Below are positions 8,005 to 16,446 of a DNA stretch of 37,820 nt, piece by piece (the first letter of the stretch is position 1; each line of letters opens with the position of its first letter). Source of the stretch: Fibrobacter sp. (GTDB lineage: Bacteria; Fibrobacterota; Chitinivibrionia; Chitinivibrionales; Chitinispirillaceae). The notes under the pieces are model-generated. The model ran no database searches, had not been told where the DNA came from, and was given only the letters and a program-made list of their open reading frames with translations. Where the stretch lies: positions 1 to 37,820 of the forward strand of contig JAAZBG010000193.1 in NCBI GenBank assembly GCA_012513915.1, written 5' to 3'. Made by a program: the position numbers and the translations under genes.

Positions 8005-8699
8005 CGTCCGACCATAATACCGAATCCCAATTGATTTGAAATGAAACGTTCTTTGTATTGTACCCCTTTATAGGGAAATATGTCGCTTTTGATTGTACCA
8101 TTTACAGGATTCCAATATCTGAATTTGTAAACCACCCGAAGACCAATGAATTTGTTCACATTAAATTCAAGACCTGCTGATGCGCAAAGGCTGACACAAA
8201 ATGTGTTGTACGTTTCCAGATAGGGATCATCCAGGATTCGTTTCTTCCTGTACCATTCATTCTCTTTAAGTACAGAATAGTGCAGTCCAAAACCCGCACC
8301 GCAAAAAAGATCGACTTTAGGCTTTTTAATGAATTCATACTGCAGCTCAGGCGACACGCCGAAGCTGTTAAAAAGAGTGCTTTTTTCCGTATCAACAATA
8401 GTACCGTCATTTAGCGATACATCCTTGATCGTTTTCTCAACCGCAGAACCGATTTCGTAATGAAGAGGCAGCGAAATTCTTAAATTCACCGGTAGATAAA
8501 ACATTCTGGCACCATACACCTCTACAGCAGGCATCACAGCCCGGTTCTCATTTTGTTCAACATCATTACCAAGATCATACGTGGCGAACCGGTCGTGAAC
8601 ACTCCCGTTGACACCCAGAACGTATTTGTAGTTGTAGCTTCGGGAAAATGTACTTACTGCTATTACAGCAAGTATAACAAATAACAGTATCGTTTTCAT
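8001..8699 (-). CDS. Predicted outer-membrane beta-barrel protein
   Basis: The 232-residue protein begins with a signal peptide (Lys at position 2, hydrophobic stretch about 4-17, likely cleavage near SFS/SRS at about 18-21). The remainder alternates short amphipathic strands and Gly/Asn turns (LPVNLRISLPLHYEIGS, PELQYEFIKKPKVDLFCGAGFGLHYS, GLRVVYKFRYWNP), the pattern of a small OmpW/OmpX-like barrel. It ends GFGIMVGR rather than in the usual C-terminal aromatic. The exact family is not recognised and the ligand is unknown. It lies 11 bases after a glycosyltransferase gene start and may share transcription with the envelope cluster. Confidence 0.65.
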   Translation of the reverse strand: MKTILLFVILAVIAVSTFSRSYNYKYVLGVNGSVHDRFATYDLGNDVEQNENRAVMPAVEVYGARMFYLPVNLRISLPLHYEIGSAVEKTIKDVSLNDGTIVDTEKSTLFNSFGVSPELQYEFIKKPKVDLFCGAGFGLHYSVLKENEWYRKKRILDDPYLETYNTFCVSLCASAGLEFNVNKFIGLRVVYKFRYWNPVNGTIKSDIFPYKGVQYKERFISNQLGFGIMVGR

Positions 8700-8710
8700 T
8701 GAAATTCTTC

Positions 8711-9595
8711 CTACCTTTGTATAAGGTTGTAGTTTTTAAAACCACCAAACTGTCTGCCTCCAAGCAGTTTCTGTTCAATAAATGTGAGGAACCGATATTT
8801 AAACCGTTCATGCTTATTTTTAATCTTTGATTTTCCTTTGTACTGTAGCTGCCCTCTCCAATTCATCTTTGCAATCCAGGTTTTCATTACCACTGGACTG
8901 GTGTCTGTATATCGGGGAACATTTTCAAGAGAACCATAATCAAATCTGGTATTTTCAGATTCATCACGCTCACCCCAGAATCGCACGAAATACCGCTTCT
9001 TTATCTGCATCATTTCTGGCGGCCTGACCCATCCGTAATGAAATATCTCTGCATTTACTTTTGCCACATTTATCTTTTCCCCGGCCTTACGAAATGATTG
9101 TGCATCACCCCAGGATTGAATGCCGCATCTGTTTCTAATAATCCTTATCTCCCGGGGATACCAGGCATGACTGATATGATAATGTTCATAATCACCCCAG
9201 AAATGCTTATAATCAAATAATAAGCCCTCTACTGCAGTATCATCAACCAGTTCTTTACACCGTGCATAAATCGGTTCATGAAATTTTTCATGCACCACTT
9301 CGTCAGCCTGAATATAAAAACACCAGTCTCCACTACAAGCATTGAGCGCAATATTACTCTGTTCACTCAGAATAGTACCTTTTTCGTATGATGGTTTATC
9401 CCAGGTGGTATCAATAATTTTGATTTTCTGATCTTTAATCCGTTCAACAATCGCACGCGTCGTGTCATCATCATCACCTTTACCAATTGCGATAATAAAT
9501 TCATCACAAACCGGAAGAATTGAACGAATAGATTCCTCAAGCGGGTAGTATAGCTTTGTGATATTTCTTGCAAATGAGAAACCGCTGATTTTCAT
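8711..9595 (-). CDS. Family 2 glycosyltransferase
   Basis: A GT-A-fold glycosyltransferase of 294 residues. It starts with GFSFARNITKLYYPLEESIRSILPVCDEFIIAIG, the nucleotide-sugar binding strand-helix seen in GT2 enzymes, and GDWCFYIQADEV (89-100) replaces the usual DXD motif with QAD. The basic C terminus (KGKSKIKNKHERFKYRF) suggests membrane association. Its start overlaps the stop of the GT9 gene upstream by 4 bases, so the two are co-translated. Sugar and acceptor cannot be assigned; envelope polysaccharide or LPS is the likely pathway. Confidence 0.8.
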   Translation of the reverse strand: MKISGFSFARNITKLYYPLEESIRSILPVCDEFIIAIGKGDDDDTTRAIVERIKDQKIKIIDTTWDKPSYEKGTILSEQSNIALNACSGDWCFYIQADEVVHEKFHEPIYARCKELVDDTAVEGLLFDYKHFWGDYEHYHISHAWYPREIRIIRNRCGIQSWGDAQSFRKAGEKINVAKVNAEIFHYGWVRPPEMMQIKKRYFVRFWGERDESENTRFDYGSLENVPRYTDTSPVVMKTWIAKMNWRGQLQYKGKSKIKNKHERFKYRFLTFIEQKLLGGRQFGGFKNYNLIQR

Positions 9596-10602
9596 TTTTT
9601 ATCCAATCTCCCCAGCTCCAGTAATTCATCTGCTGCATTTACGACTGCGCCAACTGCCAACTCATTGACATTATGCGTAGTACCTGCAACCAGTTCCCTT
9701 GAAATGCAGTTATATGCGCGCCATCGCACCAGATTTTCTCCATCGATACAATATAATCCCACAATTGGTACCTTATACCCGGATGCAATATGGATCAGTG
9801 ATGTATCAGGGGAGATAAAGAGTGACAATCGTGCTATCATTGCTGTCACAGTGTGAAGATCATAACCGGCAACAATAATAATACGATTTGCCTTACTAAA
9901 AATTTCTCTGATCCATACCACCTGCTCACCAATAGCAAAAAGTACTATGGTGACATTTTGATACGACTTCAGAAGTTTCCCGATAAGCTCAATATACTTT
10001 TCCTTGCCCCATTGCCGTTCACTTTCACCTGCGCTACAATTAATACCTACTAACGGAAGCTGCGAATTATTTTTTGCAAGTAATGTTGTAACATTCTGTA
10101 TATGTTTTTCAAGAGGAAACAATTCGGTCCGTAAATCACTTGTAAACTTTAACCCAAGTGCGGTCTCAATCAGAACCCTGTTTCGTTCGATAATATGAGA
10201 ACCCTCTGTATTAGTAACAATATTGAAATAGCGCTGCCCCACATGTTTATGCATACCTGCAATAGTTGTAACTTTTGACCTTACAAAACGGGCAATCAGT
10301 GTTGATGTCCGACTAAAGCCGGGTATCAGATCGATCAGGTGAGAAATATGTTGTTTACGAATCCAGAGAATAAGCCGGATAACATCCATAAGTGAATGGA
10401 AATTAACAACTCTGATTTCATCAACAAATGGATTATTCTGCACTATGATACTGTTCTGGGGGCTGCATGCAATAATAATACGAATTGATGGTTCTTGAGT
10501 TTTAATATGTTGGAAAAAAGGAGTTGCAACAACAAGATCACCCAATTTGCCTGGACGAAGGAACAGCACATTACGATTCGCGATCCTGCTCAAATTATTC
10601 AC
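9592..10602 (-). CDS. GT9 heptosyltransferase-like glycosyltransferase
   Basis: This GT-B protein of the GT9 (ADP-heptose:LPS heptosyltransferase) family adds sugars to the LPS inner core on the cytoplasmic side of the inner membrane. FLRPGKLGDLVVATPFFQHIK (14-34) is the typical N-terminal motif, with the GD acceptor/base region. NCSAGESERQWGKEKYIELI and LFISPDTSLIHIASGYKVPIVGLY correspond to the C-terminal donor site (xDTSxxHIA). Length (336) is normal. Donor specificity is not determined by what I can see. Confidence 0.85.
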   Translation of the reverse strand: MNNLSRIANRNVLFLRPGKLGDLVVATPFFQHIKTQEPSIRIIIACSPQNSIIVQNNPFVDEIRVVNFHSLMDVIRLILWIRKQHISHLIDLIPGFSRTSTLIARFVRSKVTTIAGMHKHVGQRYFNIVTNTEGSHIIERNRVLIETALGLKFTSDLRTELFPLEKHIQNVTTLLAKNNSQLPLVGINCSAGESERQWGKEKYIELIGKLLKSYQNVTIVLFAIGEQVVWIREIFSKANRIIIVAGYDLHTVTAMIARLSLFISPDTSLIHIASGYKVPIVGLYCIDGENLVRWRAYNCISRELVAGTTHNVNELAVGAVVNAADELLELGRLDKK

Positions 10603-10716
10603 CCGCTCTTATTTTCTTTACTATGTATTTTTTCGCGAAAATCATACTGATGCCCACTCCAAATAGCAGCTTACTTACTTATACTATTTTATCTTCAAAT
10701 TCAGAAGCTGTTCTTT

Positions 10717-11511
10717 TCAGTCTGGTTTATCAAACATCTCTTTGTCAACATCATAAATTTCTTTCTTATGGATAGATTCCCACATTTTGAGATATTTACA
10801 AAACACATAAAATGATACAATTCCAGCATTTGCAAATCCTCTAACACCACCCAGAAAACCAAGTTGAAAAAAGTAGGTCTTTATGAATCTGAATATAGGA
10901 TTAAGAAAGATTCGTGCAACAAGAAAAGAACCGGTCCGTTTACTGTTCGCAGCCTGTGATGAAAACCGATTCATTTTTTCCACCTGATGAAAAATATCCC
11001 GATAGGTGAAATGAATCAGATCACATTGTAAGAAGGCAACTTTAGTATCAGGTTTCATGATCACCTCATAGTGAGGTTCCTGTCCACCCCATGTGCTGAG
11101 TGTTTTATTAAACAACCTGATTTTTCTGTCCGGATACCATCCGCAATATTTGAAAAAACCATTAATGTAATAGTTGAGCCGGTTTACAGAATATGCATCT
11201 GCATCAAAACCATTTTTTTTAAGATCCAGTATTCGGGCACACAGTGTATCAGTCACCCGTTCATCGGCATCAATACAGAAAACCCACTCATTAGTTGCCA
11301 GTGATGTCGCATAGTTGATCTGGTTGATTATTGTTTCAGGCTTACGCTGAAAAACCTTGTCTGTAAACGGTTTAACAATTTCAAGTGTTCTATCGGTACT
11401 AAAAGAGTCAACCACCACGATTTCATCGCTGAACCCTGCAACCGTCTTCAGGCAACGTTCAATGGCTTTTTCCTCATTATACGTAATAATTACTGTCGAA
11501 ATTTTATGCAT
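10717..11511 (-). CDS. Family 2 glycosyltransferase, WaaE/KdtX type
   Basis: STVIITYNEEKAIERCLKTVAGFSDEIVVVDSFSTDRT at the N terminus and WVFCIDADERV (76-86, DAD at 81-83) are the GT2 nucleotide-sugar and metal-binding motifs. The whole resembles the 250-270 residue LPS core beta-glucosyltransferase family, including the C-terminal amphipathic part GFLGGVRGFANAGIVSFYVFCKYLKMWE that attaches to the membrane. It is separated from the next gene by 114 bases in which I see nothing coding. The substrate is inferred only from the family. Confidence 0.85.
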   Translation of the reverse strand: MHKISTVIITYNEEKAIERCLKTVAGFSDEIVVVDSFSTDRTLEIVKPFTDKVFQRKPETIINQINYATSLATNEWVFCIDADERVTDTLCARILDLKKNGFDADAYSVNRLNYYINGFFKYCGWYPDRKIRLFNKTLSTWGGQEPHYEVIMKPDTKVAFLQCDLIHFTYRDIFHQVEKMNRFSSQAANSKRTGSFLVARIFLNPIFRFIKTYFFQLGFLGGVRGFANAGIVSFYVFCKYLKMWESIHKKEIYDVDKEMFDKPD

Positions 11512-11756
11512 TAAACCCGCTTTATAGAAGCTCCAGATTTTAACCTAAAATAATTCATTCCAGCAACATCAAGAAACAATGCAGTAGGAATGACTGATAA
11601 TTCGTTTTAACAAAAACTATTCAATACATCGCAATAACTTTTTACGATATTTTAGAGCATTATGTAACTATTTTCTTTGATACATCCGTTAATTTTATTT
11701 AGTTTAAAGAACCATGTTCACTTTTAAAATATACTGAGAGCACTTAAAGCTGTACC

Positions 11757-12809
11757 ATGACTAAATTCAACCTGAAATTATTAAAGTACTATTGGACTTT
11801 CATTGCACCGATCTACAGCAAGAACAGACGGGCACAATCACCTACCAGGAACGTTTTGCTTTTTAAAACTGATGGGCTTGGTGACTTTTTTCTTTTAGTT
11901 CCCTTTATACAGAGTCTGTACCGTCAACAGTACAATGTAATCTGTGTCGGAAACAAGCAATGTCGCGATATAGTTAACCACCTGAAATTACCTATAGTAT
12001 TTATAGACCTTGACACCTCATCTGTTAATGGATTCAAAAAAACGATATCCTCTGTTAACAAGTATTCGTACGACTTCGCTTTCAATCTGAGTATGAATAT
12101 CTGGGGAGGATTTGTTATCAACCAATCTTTCTCTACTATTAAGATCGGACTGCTTCAGGAACGTAAATATTACGTTTACAAAGGTTCAAACCTGTTTTAC
12201 GACAAAAAAGTATCCTATCCATCTGCAACACATAATTTCAAGGTTTTAGAAAATCTTTTTTATGAGACAATCAGGTTGCAACATGTCCCAAAAGAAATAA
12301 CGACAACGCAGCAGAATAAAGGTTATATACTAATTCACCCCTATTCCACCTGGAAACCTAAAACATGGCCTTATTACTCAGATTTAATTCAAACACTTAG
12401 TAATCAGGGCCATACGATCCATGTAATAGGTATCGATCAGGAACATCGCACAAATGAGTGGCTTAATAACTTTTCTCATTCGGAAAATGTTAAAATAATT
12501 ACATTGACATCACTGGATATGCTGCTTGATGAGATTGAAAATTCAAAATCCTTTATTGGAAATGATTCAGGTCCTGCTCATTACAGTGCATTAATTGGCA
12601 AACCCTCTACAGTACTTTGGGGGGGCGCACCATTTGAAAGAATTCACCCGGTCGGAAAAAATGTACAATTCTGTAAAATTGATGTCGATTGTCGTCCGTG
12701 TAGACATCGGGGTGATACTTGTTTACGTGGTGATAATGAATGTTTGAAAAAAATCAGTGTTAATGATGTGCTTGGGATTTTCGATAATGAGATACCAGAA
12801 CATAATTAA
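11757..12809 (+). CDS. GT9 heptosyltransferase-like glycosyltransferase (lone plus-strand gene)
   Basis: LLFKTDGLGDFFLLVPFIQSL (34-54) and FIGNDSGPAHYSALIGKPSTVLWGG mark the GT9 family. The C terminus carries a Cys-rich segment (CRPCRHRGDTC, later NECL), as in several GT9 enzymes. It is the only glycosyltransferase in the cluster on the plus strand and so sets up a divergent 245-base region with the GT2 gene. Its first 30 residues precede the GT9 domain and may be membrane-proximal. I see no strong Shine-Dalgarno before the ATG. It is convergent with the GT4 gene, with only 13 bases between stops. Confidence 0.82.
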   Translation: MTKFNLKLLKYYWTFIAPIYSKNRRAQSPTRNVLLFKTDGLGDFFLLVPFIQSLYRQQYNVICVGNKQCRDIVNHLKLPIVFIDLDTSSVNGFKKTISSVNKYSYDFAFNLSMNIWGGFVINQSFSTIKIGLLQERKYYVYKGSNLFYDKKVSYPSATHNFKVLENLFYETIRLQHVPKEITTTQQNKGYILIHPYSTWKPKTWPYYSDLIQTLSNQGHTIHVIGIDQEHRTNEWLNNFSHSENVKIITLTSLDMLLDEIENSKSFIGNDSGPAHYSALIGKPSTVLWGGAPFERIHPVGKNVQFCKIDVDCRPCRHRGDTCLRGDNECLKKISVNDVLGIFDNEIPEHN

Positions 12810-12822
12810 AAGCCATACACAC

Positions 12823-13905
12823 CTATCTGTTCCCTTTAAGCATCAGTAGTTCACGTTCAGTATCAGCACACATTTTTTCTATCGAATACTTTGCCACCAC
12901 CGTTTTGTAGCCATTTTCAGCGAGCAGATCCCTTTTTGCCACATCGTCAATAAGCAGCAGTGCTGCAGTCTTAAAACCAGCGATATCTTCAAACGGTACT
13001 ATTATTCCATTGTCATTATTCTTTACTACTTCCGCAACACCCGCAATATCAAAAGCCACACACGCTTTCGCGTGTGCCATTGCCTCTAGCATGACATTTG
13101 CCATTCCTTCAGATCGTGATGTCAGCCAGAAAATATCCGCCGCTTGCAGTAACCCTGAAACATCATCTCTGTACCCGGTAAAAATAACCCGGTCGCTGAT
13201 ATTCAATGTTTCAGCAAGTTGCTCATATTCACTTCGTCCACTCCCATCCCCGACAAGCACAAGACAAATATTTTTTTTAACCTTGTAAACTTCTGCGAAT
13301 GCTTTCAGCGCATAGTCAATACCCTTTTGTGCAGATAAACGCCCGATACACATCATGCAAACGTCATCATTATCAATATTCAGTTCATGACGGTAGCGTC
13401 CACGTATTTCCGGCGATAGTTCCGGGATCTTCACACCATTATAAATCAGCCTGCATTTTGCAGGATCAAAACCTTCAGTACGTGAAAGGGTATCAATAAT
13501 CCGGGTGGAATTAACAATCACAACGTCGAATAATTTGCAAAATGCGAACCGGTTTCTGAAGTTATGCAGCGGTCTGTCAATTCCCATTCTGGCCGCAACT
13601 TTTGCTCTGCCTTTTGCAGCAAGCCCACCAAGTATATACTCCCGCTGCTTAGTGGGTATAACGATATCAATTGATTCTTTCTTTATAAACCGCCGGATTT
13701 TCAACAAGGTAACAATATCAGCGTTATTTACAAAGGCGAAACTTACAAATTTAAGGTTTTTCTCTGAACACTTCTGTCTGAAAAGATCTGACCGGCATCC
13801 AAGAAATACGTTATGACCGCGATGTGCAAGTGCAGAAGCAGCAGTCAGTGTCCATTTTTCATTGCCACCCCATTCTTTTGCCGAATTCAAAAACAGAATA
13901 TTCAT
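12823..13905 (-). CDS. Family 4 glycosyltransferase (paralog of the next gene upstream)
   Basis: A 360-residue GT-B retaining glycosyltransferase. I start it at the ATG at 13905 (MNILFLNSAKEWGGNEKW), which begins exactly at the first strand. An upstream GTG at 14025 would add 40 residues encoded by a palindromic repeat. GT4 motifs: MCIGRLSAQKGIDYALKAF (donor domain), VIFTGYRDDVSGLLQAADIFWLTSRSEGMANVMLEAMAHAKACVAFDIAG with the EGMxNVxLEAM catalytic loop. It shares the GGxEKW N-terminal motif with the neighbour at 14041-15141, suggesting tandem duplication. The role is probably envelope polysaccharide or LPS core extension. Confidence 0.85.
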   Translation of the reverse strand: MNILFLNSAKEWGGNEKWTLTAASALAHRGHNVFLGCRSDLFRQKCSEKNLKFVSFAFVNNADIVTLLKIRRFIKKESIDIVIPTKQREYILGGLAAKGRAKVAARMGIDRPLHNFRNRFAFCKLFDVVIVNSTRIIDTLSRTEGFDPAKCRLIYNGVKIPELSPEIRGRYRHELNIDNDDVCMMCIGRLSAQKGIDYALKAFAEVYKVKKNICLVLVGDGSGRSEYEQLAETLNISDRVIFTGYRDDVSGLLQAADIFWLTSRSEGMANVMLEAMAHAKACVAFDIAGVAEVVKNNDNGIIVPFEDIAGFKTAALLLIDDVAKRDLLAENGYKTVVAKYSIEKMCADTERELLMLKGNR

Positions 13906-13952
13906 CGTTTGAAAATTGTAACCCTTAGTAAATAATTCCAGAAAAGCCTCAC

Positions 13953-13978
13953 CCCCCTCTCCACAAGTGTAGAGGGGG
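13953..13978. repeat. REP-like palindrome, CCCTCT family
   Basis: CCCCCTCT (13953-13960) pairs with AGAGGGGG (13971-13978), and ACA/TGT pairs inside. The same core recurs at 14023-14052 and 19447-19470, so this is a small family of GC-rich intergenic palindromes. Confidence 0.65.
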
Positions 13979-14022
13979 AGTCGAAGGAAGTGCGGTACTG
14001 AAGATGGACCATATTTATTTCT

Positions 14023-14052
14023 CACCCTCTACAATTCCTATTAGAGAGGGTG
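14023..14052. repeat. REP-like palindrome overlapping a gene end
   Basis: CACCCTCT (14023-14030) and AGAGGGTG (14045-14052) form a perfect 8-bp stem with a 14-base loop. The loop includes the stop codon of the downstream-reading GT4 gene, and the right arm encodes its last residues (TRHPL), so the palindrome has entered or defined the end of that gene. Confidence 0.6.
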
Positions 14053-15141
14053 CCGGGTGTTGAGGCTCTTCAAAAACAGCCGCTCAACTCCCTCAACATT
14101 CTTCGCTATCGTAAACTTCTCTTTCACACAATCAAAACCGGTCTTTGCAATTTTACTGCGCAGCGATTCATCAGAGAGCAGCAGTTCTATCTTTTCTGCA
14201 AGTGCGACGGCGGATTTTACTGGAACAACATAACCATTTTGTCCATCATCAATTATCTCTTTTGTCCCACCGGCATCGGATGCCACCACAGCGGTTCCAA
14301 CTGCCATTGCTTCAAGTACAACATTGGGCAGCCCTTCATCAATAGAGCTTAAAACAAAGATATCTGCTCCATACATAAGTTCCGGGATATCACTGCGATG
14401 CCCTGCAAAATGTATATAGTTGTCTACCTTAAATTTAACCGCGAGCTCCCGGTATGGTGCAGCATCCCCCTCGCCTGCTATTACTGCATGAGGATAATAT
14501 CCTTTTTTGTTCAGTAAACTGACCGCCTCGATCAGATACTCAAACCCTTTCTGCCAGAACAGACTGCCAGCTCCGAATAATACCGGACGTGCAGTATCAT
14601 TGCATATCGAGAGAATCTTATTTCTGTCAAACGTTGACACATCAGGAATCTCAACCCCGTTATGCACAACGTCAATACGATCCTGCGCAAGCCATGTATA
14701 CTGCTTAAAATTATCTTTTATAAACTGTGACGGACTTAGCACCCTGTCAGCGAAATATTTATAGGCAAGCCGGTAACGCAGTTTATTGCAGAGAAGCGAT
14801 AAGCCCTTTCGAACATAGATAACTCTGACACCAGCGATTCGAGCAGCTATACCACCAAGCCGGACATCTTTTTCAAAATTGCAGCAGAGGACGTCAGGTT
14901 TTACCTTTAAAAAAAACGCCACAAGCAGACTGATTATTATTGGTGAAAAATCGGCATGAATATTCATTGGTTTGACAGTGACACCACGAGTCTTCGCTTT
15001 GTCAAGCCATACTGCATCCTTTTTTCCGATGCAGATAACCGTATGACCTCTTTCATGTAAACCAGCCGCCGCATTGACCATCCATTTTTCACCACCACGC
15101 CATATATGTGCGGGTATGGAGTTCATGAAAACAATGGTCAT
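14041..15141 (-). CDS. Family 4 glycosyltransferase
   Basis: GT4 glycosyltransferase of about 366 residues from the ATG at 15141 (MTIVFMNSIPAHIWRGGEKW). An ATG at 15168 or a GTG at 15198 are alternatives, and none has a good Shine-Dalgarno. Motifs: FGAGSLFWQKGFEYLIEAV, IHFAGHRSDIPELMYGADIFVLSSIDEGLPNVVLEAMAVGTAVVASDAGG and NGYVVP, which form the GT4 donor site with the EGLPNVxLEAM loop. It is a tandem paralog of the gene at 12823-13905, with a palindromic spacer between them. The donor is unassigned. Confidence 0.85.
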   Translation of the reverse strand: MTIVFMNSIPAHIWRGGEKWMVNAAAGLHERGHTVICIGKKDAVWLDKAKTRGVTVKPMNIHADFSPIIISLLVAFFLKVKPDVLCCNFEKDVRLGGIAARIAGVRVIYVRKGLSLLCNKLRYRLAYKYFADRVLSPSQFIKDNFKQYTWLAQDRIDVVHNGVEIPDVSTFDRNKILSICNDTARPVLFGAGSLFWQKGFEYLIEAVSLLNKKGYYPHAVIAGEGDAAPYRELAVKFKVDNYIHFAGHRSDIPELMYGADIFVLSSIDEGLPNVVLEAMAVGTAVVASDAGGTKEIIDDGQNGYVVPVKSAVALAEKIELLLSDESLRSKIAKTGFDCVKEKFTIAKNVEGVERLFLKSLNTRHPL

Positions 15142-15177
15142 CTTTTGTGAATGTAGTGTTGTTGACATTAGCAAGAG

Positions 15178-15205
15178 GTGACAAGTGACATGTGGCACGT
15201 GACAA
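15178..15205. repeat. Degenerate heptad array (GTGACAA-like)
   Basis: Four consecutive 7-mers, GTGACAA, GTGACAT, GTGGCAC and GTGACAA, lie between a GT4 and a GT9 gene. The unit differs from the other heptad arrays of the window but the period is the same. Confidence 0.6.
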
Positions 15206-15217
15206 AAAGGTTAAATT

Positions 15218-16300
15218 TCATATACTATTAAGCCCTCCTGTGTCGCGTTTTATTTCCATCGCTGCACCAATGACATCTTCAGGAAGAATGGATACAAGAC
15301 ATTCAAAGTTTTTCTTAGCACACTCTTTTTTAAAACAGAATCTGCATGGTGCATCCAGTGATGTAATCACCTTATTGTTTTTTCCAAGCGGTCTGCGCCA
15401 TGATGGTGACGAACCTCCAAAGATTGACACGACAGGAGTGCCGCAATAGCTTGCGATCTGCATCAGCCCGCTATCATTGGAAATTACCACCGATGCACCT
15501 GCGATAATCGTTGCAGCTTCCTCAAGGGATGTCTGCCCGGTGAGATTAACAACCCGATGCGGCAGACGCTGACCGATTTTTTTTGCAATGCGAACTTCGG
15601 AATCATCACCGAGAATTACAAAATTCTGATCAGCCCAGATCTTGACAAGCTCCTCAAAACCGGTCCATCGCTTGGTATCATCACCAGCTCCCGGACATAA
15701 TACTGCGTATCCTCCAAAGTGGGGATGCTTTTCGACATCAACACCGGTCCACGCTGATGGCTCAATATACCGGCATTCAAGCACCGCCGAATATTCCTTG
15801 CTCAGATGCTCAGTTTTTGTTGAGATCTCTTCAGGAACTTTTTCTGTTAAAAACTGATTACGTTGCTCGGCACTAATACCCCTGCAATGCGCAACACCTG
15901 TTTTAAACGCAAAATAAGCCGACGAAAATGAGTGCGGTAAAAGATAGAGCTTATCAATCATTGCCTCACGAACCAGTGCAGCAGAATCAAGCAGTTGAAG
16001 ATTATTCTTGCGGTTGTATGGAATTACCGGCAGTGATGTCAATTTTTTACAGAGTGCAACAAAACGTTCCGGCACAATAAGGGAGATTTGAAGATCACAT
16101 TCACGTGATTTTTGGGTAACCACGGCAAGCGCAATAATAAACTCGCTTAACCAGTTTGGCATAAGAACGCCAAACCTTTGAATTTCATCAACTACGTATG
16201 CTGACTGACCATCCTGAAGAGAGGATGCAAGCCGATCCCAGGTCTGCTGCCGCGATAACTCCCGCTGAAAAAGGGCATCCAATCCCCCATTACCAAACAT
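15218..16300 (-). CDS. GT9 heptosyltransferase-like glycosyltransferase
   Basis: GT9 family (heptosyltransferase II-like), about 360 residues from the ATG at 16300. That start has CCGGAG 8 bases upstream; the GTG at 16309 is embedded in that binding site. The acceptor-side motif is VLMPNWLSEFIIALAV, replacing the common WLGD with WLSE. The donor-side motifs are LCPGAGDDTKRW and VVISNDSGLMQIASYCGTPVVSIFGG, with Gln where many have His. A CRFCFKKEC segment is near the C terminus. The two substitutions at family motifs make the exact activity uncertain. It is the upstream-most glycosyltransferase of this minus-strand run. Confidence 0.82.
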   Translation of the reverse strand: MFGNGGLDALFQRELSRQQTWDRLASSLQDGQSAYVVDEIQRFGVLMPNWLSEFIIALAVVTQKSRECDLQISLIVPERFVALCKKLTSLPVIPYNRKNNLQLLDSAALVREAMIDKLYLLPHSFSSAYFAFKTGVAHCRGISAEQRNQFLTEKVPEEISTKTEHLSKEYSAVLECRYIEPSAWTGVDVEKHPHFGGYAVLCPGAGDDTKRWTGFEELVKIWADQNFVILGDDSEVRIAKKIGQRLPHRVVNLTGQTSLEEAATIIAGASVVISNDSGLMQIASYCGTPVVSIFGGSSPSWRRPLGKNNKVITSLDAPCRFCFKKECAKKNFECLVSILPEDVIGAAMEIKRDTGGLNSI

Positions 16301-16361
16301 AGCCCGCACTCCGGAAAATGTGTGTACAGTTTTCAGTAAAATACATCATGTATGCGGGTGG

Positions 16362-16396
16362 GGGAAGTGGGAAGTGGGAAGTGGGAAGTGAGAAGG
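16362..16396. repeat. Heptanucleotide tandem repeat (GGGAAGT)4
   Basis: Four perfect GGGAAGT units (16362-16389) decay into GAGAAGG and further purine-rich 7-mers towards 16430. The array lies in the 146-base gap between a GT9 gene and the rRNA methyltransferase gene. Confidence 0.9.
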
Positions 16397-16446
16397 AAGA
16401 AAGGATGGATGGATGTGAGGATGTGTGTCTTAAACATTACAGTGTA

